A stretch of DNA of 64,000 nucleotides from the IMG/VR virus record IMGVR_UViG_3300032893_000005, positions 62,001 to 126,000 of that record. One strand, given 5' to 3'. A program made the position numbers and the translations under genes. Under the pieces are notes generated by a model. That model ran no database searches. It was not told the origin of the DNA and saw only the letters and a list, made by a program, of their open reading frames with translations. How positions within the stretch are numbered: the stretch's first letter is position 1; every line of letters starts with the position of its first letter. The DNA comes from a virus. This document shows positions 1 through 7,664 of this stretch, piece after piece.

Positions 1-1
1 G

Positions 2-985
2 CAAGAAGTACCTAAGAAGCGATTCGACTTCGGATTCGGCGAAGCCGTCTGCGTAAGAGAAGTCCTCGCTAACTTCTATACTCCGCACATGGGAGAGCAC
101 AACACGATCCTCTCGGTTCGTGACATGGGTTATCCGGGCACAGGCCCCGGACTCCCAGAGCTGATCGAAGACACCCGCAGCGTCATACGTGACGAGACGG
201 GCTACAACTACAAGCATGTCCTGATTACGGCTGGAGCTGCTCAAGCAATCATCGTTGCCGTCAAAGCACTGTCTCTGAGCGACTGCACGTTTGTCAGGTA
301 CCACGAGCCGTACTTCTCTCACTACCCGTCATTGATAGAGATGGCCGGGGCCAACCCGGTCCCGTTCGCGGACGACGCAATCGAGTACAGGGACGAGGTC
401 CGTCTGGTTGACTCTCCGTCAAACCCTGAGGGGAAAACACGACTCGACGACTGCGACATCTGGGATGCTACGTACGCGAACCGAATCTACAGCAAGCTCC
501 ATGCTGCTAATCCTAAGCATAAGATCATGATCGGCAGCTTCGGGAAGCTGCTTGGACTCAACGGCGTTCGCCTTGGGTGGATCGCAACAGATGACTCGTA
601 CTTGTTTGATAAGATGGTTGACATAAACTACCACATGACCCTAGGCGTGAGCGTTCCCTCTCAGCGGCTCGTCTCGAGCATCATAGAGAACGTAGAGATG
701 GGTCAGTTCACTCAAGAAGCGGCCTTACAGATCGACTGTAACCGCGAGGAGATGTCAAAGCTCGAGTACTTGTCTGGAGACGATGAAGTACCATCAAGCG
801 GCATGTTCTACTGGGCTTCCATGGACTCGAAGGCTCGCGGCCTACTGAAGATCGCGGGAGTTAAGTGGATAGAAGGGACTGACTGCGGCGGGACAGAATA
901 TCACTTAAGGTTAAACCTTGCTCAGTCAAGAAAGCTCACTCAAGAGATGGTGAGGGCGGTCAGGAAGCTCGATGGAAAGAAGTAG
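2..985 (+). CDS. PLP-dependent aminotransferase (fold type I), 5' end beyond window
   Basis: Probably transfers an amino group between an amino acid and a keto acid using pyridoxal phosphate; the substrate cannot be read. The frame is open from base 2, so the ATG at 89 is internal and the true start lies left of the window. Seen in order: cofactor-pocket stretch LITAGAAQAI, substrate loop SPSNPEG (NPxG signature), DATY, the Schiff-base lysine in IGSFGKLLGLNGVRLGW with its G-x-R-x-G tail, and YHLRLNL near the C-terminus, whose Arg should bind the substrate carboxylate. About 327 residues are visible, so little is missing. The motif order recalls histidinol-phosphate-type aminotransferases, but that is only resemblance. 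It overlaps the next gene by 14 bases. Aminotransferases are uncommon in phages; a role in making a modified metabolite or surface sugar is a guess. Confidence 0.85.
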   Translation, partial: QEVPKKRFDFGFGEAVCVREVLANFYTPHMGEHNTILSVRDMGYPGTGPGLPELIEDTRSVIRDETGYNYKHVLITAGAAQAIIVAVKALSLSDCTFVRYHEPYFSHYPSLIEMAGANPVPFADDAIEYRDEVRLVDSPSNPEGKTRLDDCDIWDATYANRIYSKLHAANPKHKIMIGSFGKLLGLNGVRLGWIATDDSYLFDKMVDINYHMTLGVSVPSQRLVSSIIENVEMGQFTQEAALQIDCNREEMSKLEYLSGDDEVPSSGMFYWASMDSKARGLLKIAGVKWIEGTDCGGTEYHLRLNLAQSRKLTQEMVRAVRKLDGKK

Positions 986-1493
986 TCACAAGTACGTACT
1001 AGCAAGCGCTATCGCCCATGCGCTGATCTTCCTGTCGATGTCTCCGATGCATGGATGTGTGACCGGCAGTAAGGGCGCTGCGATGAAGATGGCGAACGGT
1101 GCCCAGTCAGGCGTTAAGCACGTAGAACATGTAACCGTTGACCTGATCACCGAGGAGATCAAGGATAAGAAGACTGACGAGGGGAAGACTAAAGACAAGA
1201 AGCCAGGCCTTGTCACTGAGCCCGCAAAGATGGTTCACGAGAACGACGACTGCAAGCGCTGGTTTGGCGGCATAGGCATCACAGTGACCAACCTTAATGC
1301 CCTAGGCGTCGAGATCTTGAAAGTTCACCATGGGTATCCTGCCGAGAGAGCAGGTCTCATGGCCGGAGACGTGATCATCCACGTGAGTGACAGGGAGATT
1401 CGCGGAGAGGTTGGAACTGAGGTTACACTGACGGTACTCCGAAGCGGAGCGCCTATCATGTTTACGATGCTTAGGGACAAGATCTGTTATTAA
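972..1493 (+). CDS. Membrane-anchored PDZ-domain protein with TonB-like N-terminus
   Basis: 173 residues. A hydrophobic segment at about residues 8-25 (YVLASAIAHALIFLSMSP) matches the anchor of TonB-like proteins. A charged linker rich in Lys/Asp/Glu (about 55-80) follows, then a C-terminal PDZ domain (about 97-173) with the typical core GYPAERAGLMAGDVIIHVSD. PDZ domains bind peptide C-termini and occur in periplasmic proteases and secretion proteins; no protease domain is present. The predicted topology is a short inner-membrane anchor with the PDZ in the periplasm, so it may recruit or inhibit a host envelope protein (inference). Start ATG at 972 follows AGGAAG and lies inside the aminotransferase gene end, suggesting co-transcription. 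A lipoprotein reading was considered because of a Cys at about residue 29, but the preceding residues do not make a lipobox. Confidence 0.75.
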   Translation: MERSSHKYVLASAIAHALIFLSMSPMHGCVTGSKGAAMKMANGAQSGVKHVEHVTVDLITEEIKDKKTDEGKTKDKKPGLVTEPAKMVHENDDCKRWFGGIGITVTNLNALGVEILKVHHGYPAERAGLMAGDVIIHVSDREIRGEVGTEVTLTVLRSGAPIMFTMLRDKICY

Positions 1494-1495
1494 AT

Positions 1496-1924
1496 ATGGC
1501 ATATAACCCTGAAAGCAGTAGAAAGTGGTATCAGAAAAATCGCGAAAAACGACTCGCAGCGATGCTGGAGAGGTATCAAGACCCTGAAGTAAAGAAACGA
1601 AAACAGGAATATGACCGTCAAAGGCGACAGCGCCTGAAGGATGCAGGAGAAAAACAGTTTTCAGAAGCTCAGAGGCAGACCCACTACCGAAAACGGTACG
1701 GTATAGATATAAATATTTACGAAAAAATGTTAGAAAGTCAAAACGGCTGTTGTGCTATATGCGGGACGGCTCAAGCAGAATTAAAGAAAACTTTAGCCGT
1801 AGACCATTGTCATGTGACAGGCAGGGTGCGCGGTCTTTTATGTGATCCATGCAATAAAGGTTTAGGTTACTTCAGAGATAGTTTAGAGATTATGAGTAGG
1901 GCCATAGATTATCTTAAGGATTAA
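1496..1924 (+). CDS. Endonuclease VII-like HNH endonuclease (probable mobile gene)
   Basis: 142 residues. The C-terminal half carries the recombination endonuclease VII signature: zinc-binding CCAICG, then LAVDHCHVTGRVRGLLC, then DPCNKGLGYF. The N-terminal half is highly basic and helical, suited to DNA binding. Family members cut branched DNA in phage T4, but free-standing copies like this one in many phages behave as mobile endonucleases. Lys codons and overall composition are more AT-rich than neighbours, which supports recent arrival. The ATG follows the PDZ gene stop by two bases without a clear ribosome-binding site. The gene ends tail-to-tail with the endolysin gene, overlapping it by 11 bases. 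A second member of the same family is at 48,849-49,301. Confidence 0.85.
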   Translation: MAYNPESSRKWYQKNREKRLAAMLERYQDPEVKKRKQEYDRQRRQRLKDAGEKQFSEAQRQTHYRKRYGIDINIYEKMLESQNGCCAICGTAQAELKKTLAVDHCHVTGRVRGLLCDPCNKGLGYFRDSLEIMSRAIDYLKD

Positions 1925-2369
1925 ACCATCGCGTACCGCCAGGTTTATATGATCCAAATGGTTTATTTTGGAAATGTACCCAGTTTTGATTGCCATTCTC
2001 ACAATAAAGCCCGGCGTCTTCAAGGATGGACGGATTCTCTTTAAGCCACTTAGTGATCTCAAGGCCTGGATCGGCGATGTCTACGGCAGCACAGTCGGTC
2101 ACAGTTTCTAAGTGCTTCGACTGCTTCGGAACCTTACTCTCGTCAAACACTCCGTCTAAGAACGGCTTCTGGTGGTTCGCAGCCTTTGCTCGGTAGATGT
2201 CGAGGTGGTGCTCCCACGTCCTGACTCCGCTCGTGACAGTCATAGGCTTGTTCCAGGCCGTCCGAACCTTGTTGGCTCGATCGAGCAGGTCTTGCTCTTG
2301 AGCCAGCTTGTCGGGGTCAAGCTCGCTAGCTTGTTTTTCATTTCCGATGATCTCTTGTAAACCTAGCAT
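1914..2369 (-). CDS. M15-type peptidase endolysin (D-Ala-D-Ala carboxypeptidase-like)
   Basis: 151 residues starting at the ATG at 2369, chosen because GGAGAA lies six bases upstream; a longer frame reaches 2486 but has no such site and would run through a promoter. Zinc-peptidase M15 motifs are present: SGVRTWEHHLDIY, SKHLETVTDCAAVDI (probable ligands His at about 86 and Asp at about 97) and WVHFQ (His at about 132). The protein should cleave peptide bonds in peptidoglycan, releasing progeny or helping entry. It has no signal peptide, so it would need a holin or the many small membrane proteins here. It is the only leftward gene in the first 34 kb and has its own candidate promoter at 2393-2422, so it may be timed separately from its neighbours. 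Confidence 0.85.
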   Translation of the reverse strand: MLGLQEIIGNEKQASELDPDKLAQEQDLLDRANKVRTAWNKPMTVTSGVRTWEHHLDIYRAKAANHQKPFLDGVFDESKVPKQSKHLETVTDCAAVDIADPGLEITKWLKENPSILEDAGLYCENGNQNWVHFQNKPFGSYKPGGTRWFNP

Positions 2370-2392
2370 TGTAGTTCTCCTTTTCGAGCTAC

Positions 2393-2422
2393 ATCTTAGC
2401 ACACAGTCTCGGTTTGATACAA
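2393..2422 (-). promoter_or_regulatory. Candidate sigma70-like promoter for the endolysin gene
   Basis: Read on the minus strand: TTGTAT, an 18-base spacer, then TAAGAT, ending about 24 bases before the endolysin ATG with GGAGAA in between. It is divergent to a second promoter at 2437-2466 that has the same -10 box and the same spacer length. Confidence 0.55.
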
Positions 2423-2436
2423 GGTTCACGAAAAAT

Positions 2437-2466
2437 TTGCACTCCTGCGATGCGTCGCAGTAAGAT
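2437..2466 (+). promoter_or_regulatory. Candidate promoter with palindromic operator in its spacer
   Basis: TTGCAC (2437-2442), 18 bases, TAAGAT (2461-2466). The spacer ends in the perfect inverted repeat CTGCGA-TGCG-TCGCAG (2445-2460), which abuts the -10 box and would be an obvious binding site for a dimeric regulator. The ribosome-binding site GGAGG at 2475-2479 and ATG at 2485 follow at a normal distance. Confidence 0.65.
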
Positions 2467-2484
2467 CTAAGAGTGGAGGTAATC

Positions 2485-2769
2485 ATGGATAACCAAACCG
2501 CTACTCAGATCGAATCGAAGCCGGGCATCATGTTGGCCGGTGAGTTTCCCCTTTCCCAGTCACCAACCGCCTACGTCATCAACCTTCACATGCGCAACAT
2601 CATAGAGTGCTACGAGGTCGTCGAGAAGCGCCGCATACCTAAGAGCATCTACGAGCGCCACTTCGACAACTGGGTCGGCACGTTCGGCCTCGCGACCGTG
2701 GAAGAAGCCCTTAATCTGATGGGCCGTGGCCTTGATGGTCGCAAGTTCAAGAAAGAGAAGGCTGCGTAA
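2485..2769 (+). CDS. Conserved-looking small phage protein, function unknown
   Basis: 94 residues, soluble, mixed charge, with no recognisable domain. The ATG at 2485 is chosen over an in-frame GTG at 2473 because GGAGG sits at 2475-2479. It is the first gene of a rightward unit behind the promoter at 2437-2466 and its stop overlaps the next start by one base (TAATG), so the next three genes are probably translated with it. The last dozen residues are basic (GRKFKKEKAA). Confidence 0.8.
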   Translation: MDNQTATQIESKPGIMLAGEFPLSQSPTAYVINLHMRNIIECYEVVEKRRIPKSIYERHFDNWVGTFGLATVEEALNLMGRGLDGRKFKKEKAA

Positions 2770-3155
2770 TGGACGCAAACGAGGTCAGCAACATCTTAGG
2801 GGTTAACGCAGGCGGTCTCAACATCAAGAAGATCCGCACGCTCGCTGGTCAGAACATCGAGTTCTTGACTGGGCGAAGGTTCTCGCTTGTCCAGTGGCTC
2901 AAGAGCGTTGGTCGGCAGTACCCGTACCACGACGAGCCTCAAGACTACTACTGGGACTTCAGCCTAAGTCTGGGATACTACGAAGTTTATACGCCACGGT
3001 TCATGGAGTACGATGACTTCTACTACATGCTCGAGCTGGCTGTCACGACTACGACTAAGTACATGATCCTGTCTCGACACAGGGACTTCAGACATCCGAG
3101 GAAGGTCAGAGTTAGATACCAACAACCCAACTTCAAGTACGTGGAGGTACCATGA
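2769..3155 (+). CDS. Hypothetical protein rich in Tyr
   Basis: 128 residues, unusually rich in Tyr and Asp in the middle (for example DYYWDFSLSLGYYEVY). No signal peptide, membrane segment or known motif was seen. It is coupled to its neighbours by a one-base overlap upstream and a four-base ATGA overlap downstream, so it belongs to the 2485-4077 unit. Function unknown. Confidence 0.78.
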   Translation: MDANEVSNILGVNAGGLNIKKIRTLAGQNIEFLTGRRFSLVQWLKSVGRQYPYHDEPQDYYWDFSLSLGYYEVYTPRFMEYDDFYYMLELAVTTTTKYMILSRHRDFRHPRKVRVRYQQPNFKYVEVP

Positions 3156-3373
3156 AGACTAGAACGCCCGCAAATAATCGCAAGAACTTTCGTCGCGCCC
3201 GCGCAATCAAGCGCTTAGAGGCTCGACTTAAGCTCTCTGACTCGGAGATCTTTAAGATCGCCAAGTCGCTCAAGCCCGGAACAAACGACGGCATCGTCGA
3301 CTATCGTAAGAGGATGAACGACGAGCTGGAGCGTACGAAGAAGATTCAAATTACAAAGGGAGGAAACCTATGA
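3152..3373 (+). CDS. Small basic protein
   Basis: 73 residues with a strongly basic N-terminal half (many Arg/Lys up to about residue 28) and a charged helical C-terminal half. It could bind nucleic acid, but no fold is recognised. GGAGGT precedes the ATG, and ATGA overlaps link it to both neighbours. Confidence 0.75.
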   Translation: MKTRTPANNRKNFRRARAIKRLEARLKLSDSEIFKIAKSLKPGTNDGIVDYRKRMNDELERTKKIQITKGGNL

Positions 3374-4077
3374 AAACAGTAACTTACCTATCACTTCTGA
3401 TCGCCATGATGATGCTGGCCGCTTGCGGTCGCATGGAGAGTACCGACTACGTGGCTGGACCACAGGGACCAACTGGTCCGCAAGGGCCTCAGGGACCTGC
3501 TGCACCCGCTCCGACGCCGAGCGCTATCCAGCAGATCGTCGACTCTGAGAACGCTTACCGCGCTACTCTGGGCGAAGCTCCGCTTACTCCGGGTCTATCG
3601 TGCCAGGTCGTTGCCGTAGCTTCCGGCACGTACCTGTCCAGCTCGAGTCCGGGATACACTGCCGCACAAGCGATCGTCACGACAGGACCGACGTACTCGT
3701 ACCTCTTGTCGACCTCGATCAACCAGGCTAACGTGGCGGGAACTGCAGGCAACAGCCTCATCGATCCTGAGATTCGTCCACTGTTCTTGAACAACAACTA
3801 CCGCATCGTGTGCACGGGCCAACTGGTAGTGGCAGAAGACGGATACTACGGGTTCTCAACGTCTTCTGACGACGGGTCGCTCCTGTACATCGACGGAACA
3901 CTGGTCGTAGACAACGACGGAGCCCACGGCATCCAGACCGTTTCAGGAACCAAGCTGCTCGAGGCTGCCGTCACGCACTCCTTCACCTTATACTACGCGG
4001 AGAGCGCTGGCGGTAACATAGCGATGGTCTTGAACATGGACGGTTCTGTCTTGACTGCAGACCACCTCTACCACTAA
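3370..4077 (+). CDS. Lipoprotein with collagen-like repeat and PA14-like domain
   Basis: 235 residues. The N-terminus is a lipoprotein signal with lipobox LAAC (Cys at about 19). Residues about 29-43 are Gly-Pro-Gln collagen-type triplets (GPQGPTGPQGPQGP) followed by a Pro/Ala linker. The C-terminal half contains the PA14-family core GYYGFSTSSDDGSLLYIDG followed by a DNDGAHG turn; PA14 beta-barrels often bind carbohydrate. The product should be a lipid-anchored protein displayed on the host envelope, with a short trimeric stalk and a sugar-binding head. A role in altering the infected cell surface, for example blocking superinfection, is inference. It is the last gene before the hairpin at 4088-4110. 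Confidence 0.8.
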   Translation: MKTVTYLSLLIAMMMLAACGRMESTDYVAGPQGPTGPQGPQGPAAPAPTPSAIQQIVDSENAYRATLGEAPLTPGLSCQVVAVASGTYLSSSSPGYTAAQAIVTTGPTYSYLLSTSINQANVAGTAGNSLIDPEIRPLFLNNNYRIVCTGQLVVAEDGYYGFSTSSDDGSLLYIDGTLVVDNDGAHGIQTVSGTKLLEAAVTHSFTLYYAESAGGNIAMVLNMDGSVLTADHLYH

Positions 4078-4080
4078 GAT
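4051..4080 (+). promoter_or_regulatory. Candidate promoter at the end of the PA14 lipoprotein gene
   Basis: TTGACT (4051-4056), 18 bases, TAAGAT (4075-4080), the same -10 box and spacing as at 2437 and 13110. Transcription would start near 4087, so the hairpin at 4088-4110 would form the very 5' end of the message of the gene at 4131. Confidence 0.45.
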
Positions 4081-4087
4081 AAACTGT

Positions 4088-4110
4088 GGCCCCGCTTCGT
4101 CGGGGCTTTT
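4088..4110 (+). terminator. Intrinsic terminator hairpin
   Basis: Perfect stem GCCCCG (4089-4094) with CGGGGC (4101-4106), a six-base loop containing TTCG, and a run of four T. It closes the rightward unit 2485-4077. Because a candidate promoter fires just upstream, the same stem may also protect the 5' end of the downstream message. Confidence 0.85.
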
Positions 4111-4130
4111 AATCTAGGAGGTACATTTTT

Positions 4131-4973
4131 ATGCAAGTTGATAAGTATGGACTCCCCATATCAGAGGGTGATGGCGGAGACTCCCTTCACCACTACTTCA
4201 CAGGCGAACTTCGACTTAGGCTTGCGATGAACCCTATCAAGTGGTCTCTGAAGGATCAAAGTCCTCAGTTGAAGAACGCCGTAGACGGCATCTCCAAGCT
4301 GTGCTCTACAGACGATGCCTTCAAGAACTTGGAAGTTCAGCCTGGCATATACATTCGCAATCCAGACCCAACTCAGTGGGTTTCCGATCCAAGAAACGTA
4401 TCGCGCGATCAGCTTACTGCCGTCATCGCGTTCTTATCTTACACGACCGACAAGGTTAGGCTATGGAACTTGCTCAAGGCCTGCCTGAAGCGCTACATGT
4501 TCGCGCAGAACATATACCCTAACTGGGTCGATCCGCGCACTCAAGCGGTAACGGCGAAGACTCCCGACTTCATCACGCCTGACTTATGGACTTTGTTTGC
4601 CAGAGGACTCCTCGGGGCATGGTCATGGCCGATCAACTTCTTCCTGGACCTCTTCATACTCCTGTCAGTGATCTTCAAGCTATGGGCACCTCTGTCAGTT
4701 GACGGAACCCTCACGTTTAGGTGGCCGGGGCCGGGCGATACCGATGATGACAACATGCACAACGTCTTGATGGTGTCGCAGTATCGATACCCGACCCCTC
4801 TGTCCTGGTTTGCTCGAAAACTGTTCAAGAAGTACCGTAAGCCAAACTTCGGTAACACCCAGATGGGAGAGAAGGACCCGATGATGGGCGCCCTCGTTTG
4901 GTACTACCGCGCAAGCATCGGCGAAGATCCTGAGTTCGCAGAGATTGCGCGACCGATCGTGGAGAGGTATTAG
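4131..4973 (+). CDS. Hypothetical protein with one membrane segment
   Basis: 280 residues. The N-terminal 150 residues are soluble and contain DPRNVSRDQL. A hydrophobic segment at about 163-185 (INFFLDLFILLSVIF) may be a transmembrane or membrane-associated helix, and the rest is polar with a basic patch (ARKLFKKYRK). A strong site AGGAGG at 4116-4121 precedes the ATG. No family is assigned. The next gene, a LAGLIDADG endonuclease, starts directly after the stop. Confidence 0.78.
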   Translation: MQVDKYGLPISEGDGGDSLHHYFTGELRLRLAMNPIKWSLKDQSPQLKNAVDGISKLCSTDDAFKNLEVQPGIYIRNPDPTQWVSDPRNVSRDQLTAVIAFLSYTTDKVRLWNLLKACLKRYMFAQNIYPNWVDPRTQAVTAKTPDFITPDLWTLFARGLLGAWSWPINFFLDLFILLSVIFKLWAPLSVDGTLTFRWPGPGDTDDDNMHNVLMVSQYRYPTPLSWFARKLFKKYRKPNFGNTQMGEKDPMMGALVWYYRASIGEDPEFAEIARPIVERY

Positions 4974-5438
4974 ATGTACCTTGAGCCTGCTTACTTAGCT
5001 GGAGTCCTTGACTCTGATGGTTCCATCTCCATAGTCAGGAGGAAGAAGCAGAAGACTATCAACGGCTTTCATTACAGAGCCGTGTTCCAGCTATCATGGA
5101 TCAAGAAAGATTTGACCATGGAAGTTTTGTCCGAGCTAGTTGTAAAATACGGAGGCAATCTTAATGAGATTGAAAGCAGGTGGAAGGGCCAGTTTCAATC
5201 TCATAACAGCGTCTTGAAGTATTCTCTTGAAGGTCACGGACTAGACCGCTTCTTGAGTGATGTACTTCCCTATGTTAAGTTGAAGAGAGAACAAGTATTC
5301 CTTGCTATAATGATGCGCACCAACAGGCGTGAGTGGCAGAGGATGAGGATCAGAACTAAGCCTGACTGGGCGTGGCAGAAGGAACACGACATCTATAAAA
5401 AATTTAAGGGGTTAAATACTAAAAATGGACACAATTAG
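4974..5438 (+). CDS. LAGLIDADG homing endonuclease, free-standing
   Basis: 154 residues with one LAGLIDADG motif (YLAGVLDSDGSISI, about 7-20). One motif means it should act as a homodimer, each motif helix contributing an acidic metal ligand. The length fits single-motif members. Base composition is more AT-rich than both neighbours, and it is inserted flush between the stop of the upstream gene and the HAD gene (14-base overlap), so it is a mobile gene that does not interrupt either reading frame. No intron boundaries were seen. Confidence 0.88.
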   Translation: MYLEPAYLAGVLDSDGSISIVRRKKQKTINGFHYRAVFQLSWIKKDLTMEVLSELVVKYGGNLNEIESRWKGQFQSHNSVLKYSLEGHGLDRFLSDVLPYVKLKREQVFLAIMMRTNRREWQRMRIRTKPDWAWQKEHDIYKKFKGLNTKNGHN

Positions 5439-5715
5439 CATTTGTTTCGACGTGGACGGAACTTTGATTCATCAAGTAGGCGAGCGAGAAGATACGCCTA
5501 AGTACGAAAACATTGAACTCTTTCATCATTTCCAGCGTATTGGATGTGACATGTATATCTGGTCCGGAGGCGGCACAAGTTATGCTGAACGCTGGGCTGA
5601 GAAACTTGGTCTCAAAGCTAAAGTCGTTGCCAAGGGTAGCTTCAAGCCCGACATCGCTGTCGACGACATGGACGTAAACCTCGGCAAAGTAAACTTACGG
5701 GTGAGCGGTGGATAA
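5425..5715 (+). CDS. Small HAD-superfamily phosphatase-like protein
   Basis: 96 residues. HAD motifs in order: FDVDGTLI (nucleophile and acid/base Asp near 9 and 11), SGGGTSYAERWA as motif II, a Lys in AKGSFKPD as motif III, and AVDDMDVN as motif IV. There is no cap domain, so a macromolecular or nucleotide phosphate substrate is more likely than a small buried one (family knowledge). AAGGGG lies upstream of the ATG. It is one of three HAD proteins in the window (also 10,720 and 27,487). Confidence 0.8.
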   Translation: MDTISICFDVDGTLIHQVGEREDTPKYENIELFHHFQRIGCDMYIWSGGGTSYAERWAEKLGLKAKVVAKGSFKPDIAVDDMDVNLGKVNLRVSGG

Positions 5716-7663
5716 CTTATCAACTGAGATCATAAAAGTTCAAAACCAGACCTTCTCGTTCAACCAGAAGTATCCGTTCCAGGTCGGCGAGCGAGAGAAG
5801 TTCACTGCCTTCGGTAACAAGAAGCGCTTGGTCATCATGTTCAGGGAGCCTTGGTACGTTCTTCCTAACGGCCAGTGGTACACCAGGACTGACGCATCAG
5901 GATTCTCGATAAGCAAGTCTAGGGTCAAGTCGGACGGCGCTGCGCTCAGTCAGCGCCTGATGCGCCACTCTGCAGAAGTCACGGGCGTATGCTTCGCGGT
6001 AGGCTGTGGCGTGCTCATGCGCGTCGGGAATGCCCATCACCCAGACGGCATCACGCAGAACTGGTGGGACCAAGATCCGTTCTCCCTCAAGTTCTGGAAC
6101 GAAGCATCACGCCGGAACATGGGCGAGGCCATCGAAGTACAGTTCAACCTCGGCGAGAGGAAGATCTGGGTCAAGAACCCGCTAGAGATCGAGCACTTCA
6201 TCTCCCGCAAGGAGAAGGGCGACAGCGACATCCAGCAACTCCTGGTTGAGTGGGGTATGTGGGCCGGGATGTGTGATTCGCAGCCCCAGTACGGCTCGTA
6301 CCGTAGAGAAGATGCCATATCTTACTCTGGCCTGTCTCGTCAGTTAGCTGGAGAAGCTCCAGCCGAGGACTCTGTTGTCAAGAACGACATGCGAATCTTG
6401 CACGTCATAAAGAAGGTCTTCTACCCCGGCGTCTCGCAGGTTCAGGGTAAGGCCGAGCACGGCGAGTGGGGAGCACAGGCTCTTCGCTACGTGGCTGACG
6501 TCTCAGACCTAAGGAAGCGGACCCTCTACAAGATCGCCAGCATTGGTTCCCTAGTCGAGAAGATAACTGGACGTCGTCCTAAGACGCTCGTAAATGCCTT
6601 CGGCGAGAATCTTCACACTGTCCTTGGTGACCCAGCCAGCAGTTACTCCTACGGGAGCCATAAGTCGGGCGTAATCGTCTACATCGATCAGTGGATCAAG
6701 CTCGCCAAAGATCTCATGGACGCCGAAGTACCAATGGAGTACATAGTCCAGATGATCCCATATTTCAAGACTTCGGTCAGCCGCGACGACATAGACTTCC
6801 GTGCGTTCTTCGTGGACATCGTCAAGGAGTTCGGACACGTCAAGGTTCTGGGATGGCTCGAGAGAGATCCCAGCTTGGAAGCTAATACTGTGCCTGCAGA
6901 CGGCGCTGCTGCCCTGGCGCAGGCCCTCGAAGCTGGCGTCTACGGAGGAAGATCCTCTACGCCGCTAGATCACTTAGTCGAAGCCTGTCGCATCTTAAGG
7001 GAGTCTCGCGACAAGCTGACCAAGGCTACTCCGCGACAGCTCAAGGTGTTTCCGAACGGCGTTCAGGCTAGGAGGTACTACAAGACGGCCAAGGAGTTCC
7101 ACGACGACGTGTCCAAGCAGGCTGGTCGGTTCGACGAGCTTGGTCAGTCCATCGTCATCAAGTGGGACGACCGCTGGAAGCACTTGCATGGTATCAGGGC
7201 GGGCGAACTGAGGCTCCTCCTCCCGCGCAGCACTGGAACGGTCACTCGCTGGGGTAAGATGCAGGGGCACTGCATCTCGTCTTACTCTCGAGGGATGCTG
7301 CCTAAGCGCGGCGCTGGAACTAGCATGCCCGCTGGGTACGGAGACTCAAGCCCCGACAAGGAGCGCACCATCCTCGGCGGTGTGTTCAAGGGAACTGAGC
7401 TTCTGTACTGCCTTCGCATAGAGCCTGGACAGCATCCACCCATCAAGCTATCGCGATCGCACGAAGCCCTAGGTGCGGACCCTGACGTAACCGCAAGGGA
7501 AGTTCTCGAAACGAGGCAGGACTTAGACTGGAGTCTCGAAGAGTTACGAGGGAAGCAGAACTGTAACCCGGAAAAGTTGCACGCCCAGCTCATATGTAGT
7601 ATGCTTGAGAAAGCTGGAGTTTACGCCGAGAAGTGGCGTGGATATAACAAACTGGAGGAGTAG
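5708..7663 (+). CDS. Large PcfJ-like protein, function unknown
   Basis: 651 residues from a GTG start that overlaps the HAD gene by 8 bases. The C-terminal third has GKMQGHCISSYSRGM followed by a Thr/Leu-rich strand (ERTILGGVFKG), LYCLRIEP and a GAD segment. This pattern of a conserved Cys-x3-Tyr and following beta-strands recalls PcfJ-type proteins of phages and conjugative elements, whose biochemical role is not known. The N-terminal two thirds are soluble and unrecognised. The assignment rests on the C-terminal pattern only and a profile search could overturn it. Confidence 0.6.
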   Translation: MDNLSTEIIKVQNQTFSFNQKYPFQVGEREKFTAFGNKKRLVIMFREPWYVLPNGQWYTRTDASGFSISKSRVKSDGAALSQRLMRHSAEVTGVCFAVGCGVLMRVGNAHHPDGITQNWWDQDPFSLKFWNEASRRNMGEAIEVQFNLGERKIWVKNPLEIEHFISRKEKGDSDIQQLLVEWGMWAGMCDSQPQYGSYRREDAISYSGLSRQLAGEAPAEDSVVKNDMRILHVIKKVFYPGVSQVQGKAEHGEWGAQALRYVADVSDLRKRTLYKIASIGSLVEKITGRRPKTLVNAFGENLHTVLGDPASSYSYGSHKSGVIVYIDQWIKLAKDLMDAEVPMEYIVQMIPYFKTSVSRDDIDFRAFFVDIVKEFGHVKVLGWLERDPSLEANTVPADGAAALAQALEAGVYGGRSSTPLDHLVEACRILRESRDKLTKATPRQLKVFPNGVQARRYYKTAKEFHDDVSKQAGRFDELGQSIVIKWDDRWKHLHGIRAGELRLLLPRSTGTVTRWGKMQGHCISSYSRGMLPKRGAGTSMPAGYGDSSPDKERTILGGVFKGTELLYCLRIEPGQHPPIKLSRSHEALGADPDVTAREVLETRQDLDWSLEELRGKQNCNPEKLHAQLICSMLEKAGVYAEKWRGYNKLEE

Positions 7664-7664
7664 C

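Noticed and set aside
5306-5311. TATAAT box inside the LAGLIDADG gene
   Set aside because: No -35 box at a suitable distance and it lies within coding sequence of an AT-rich gene.
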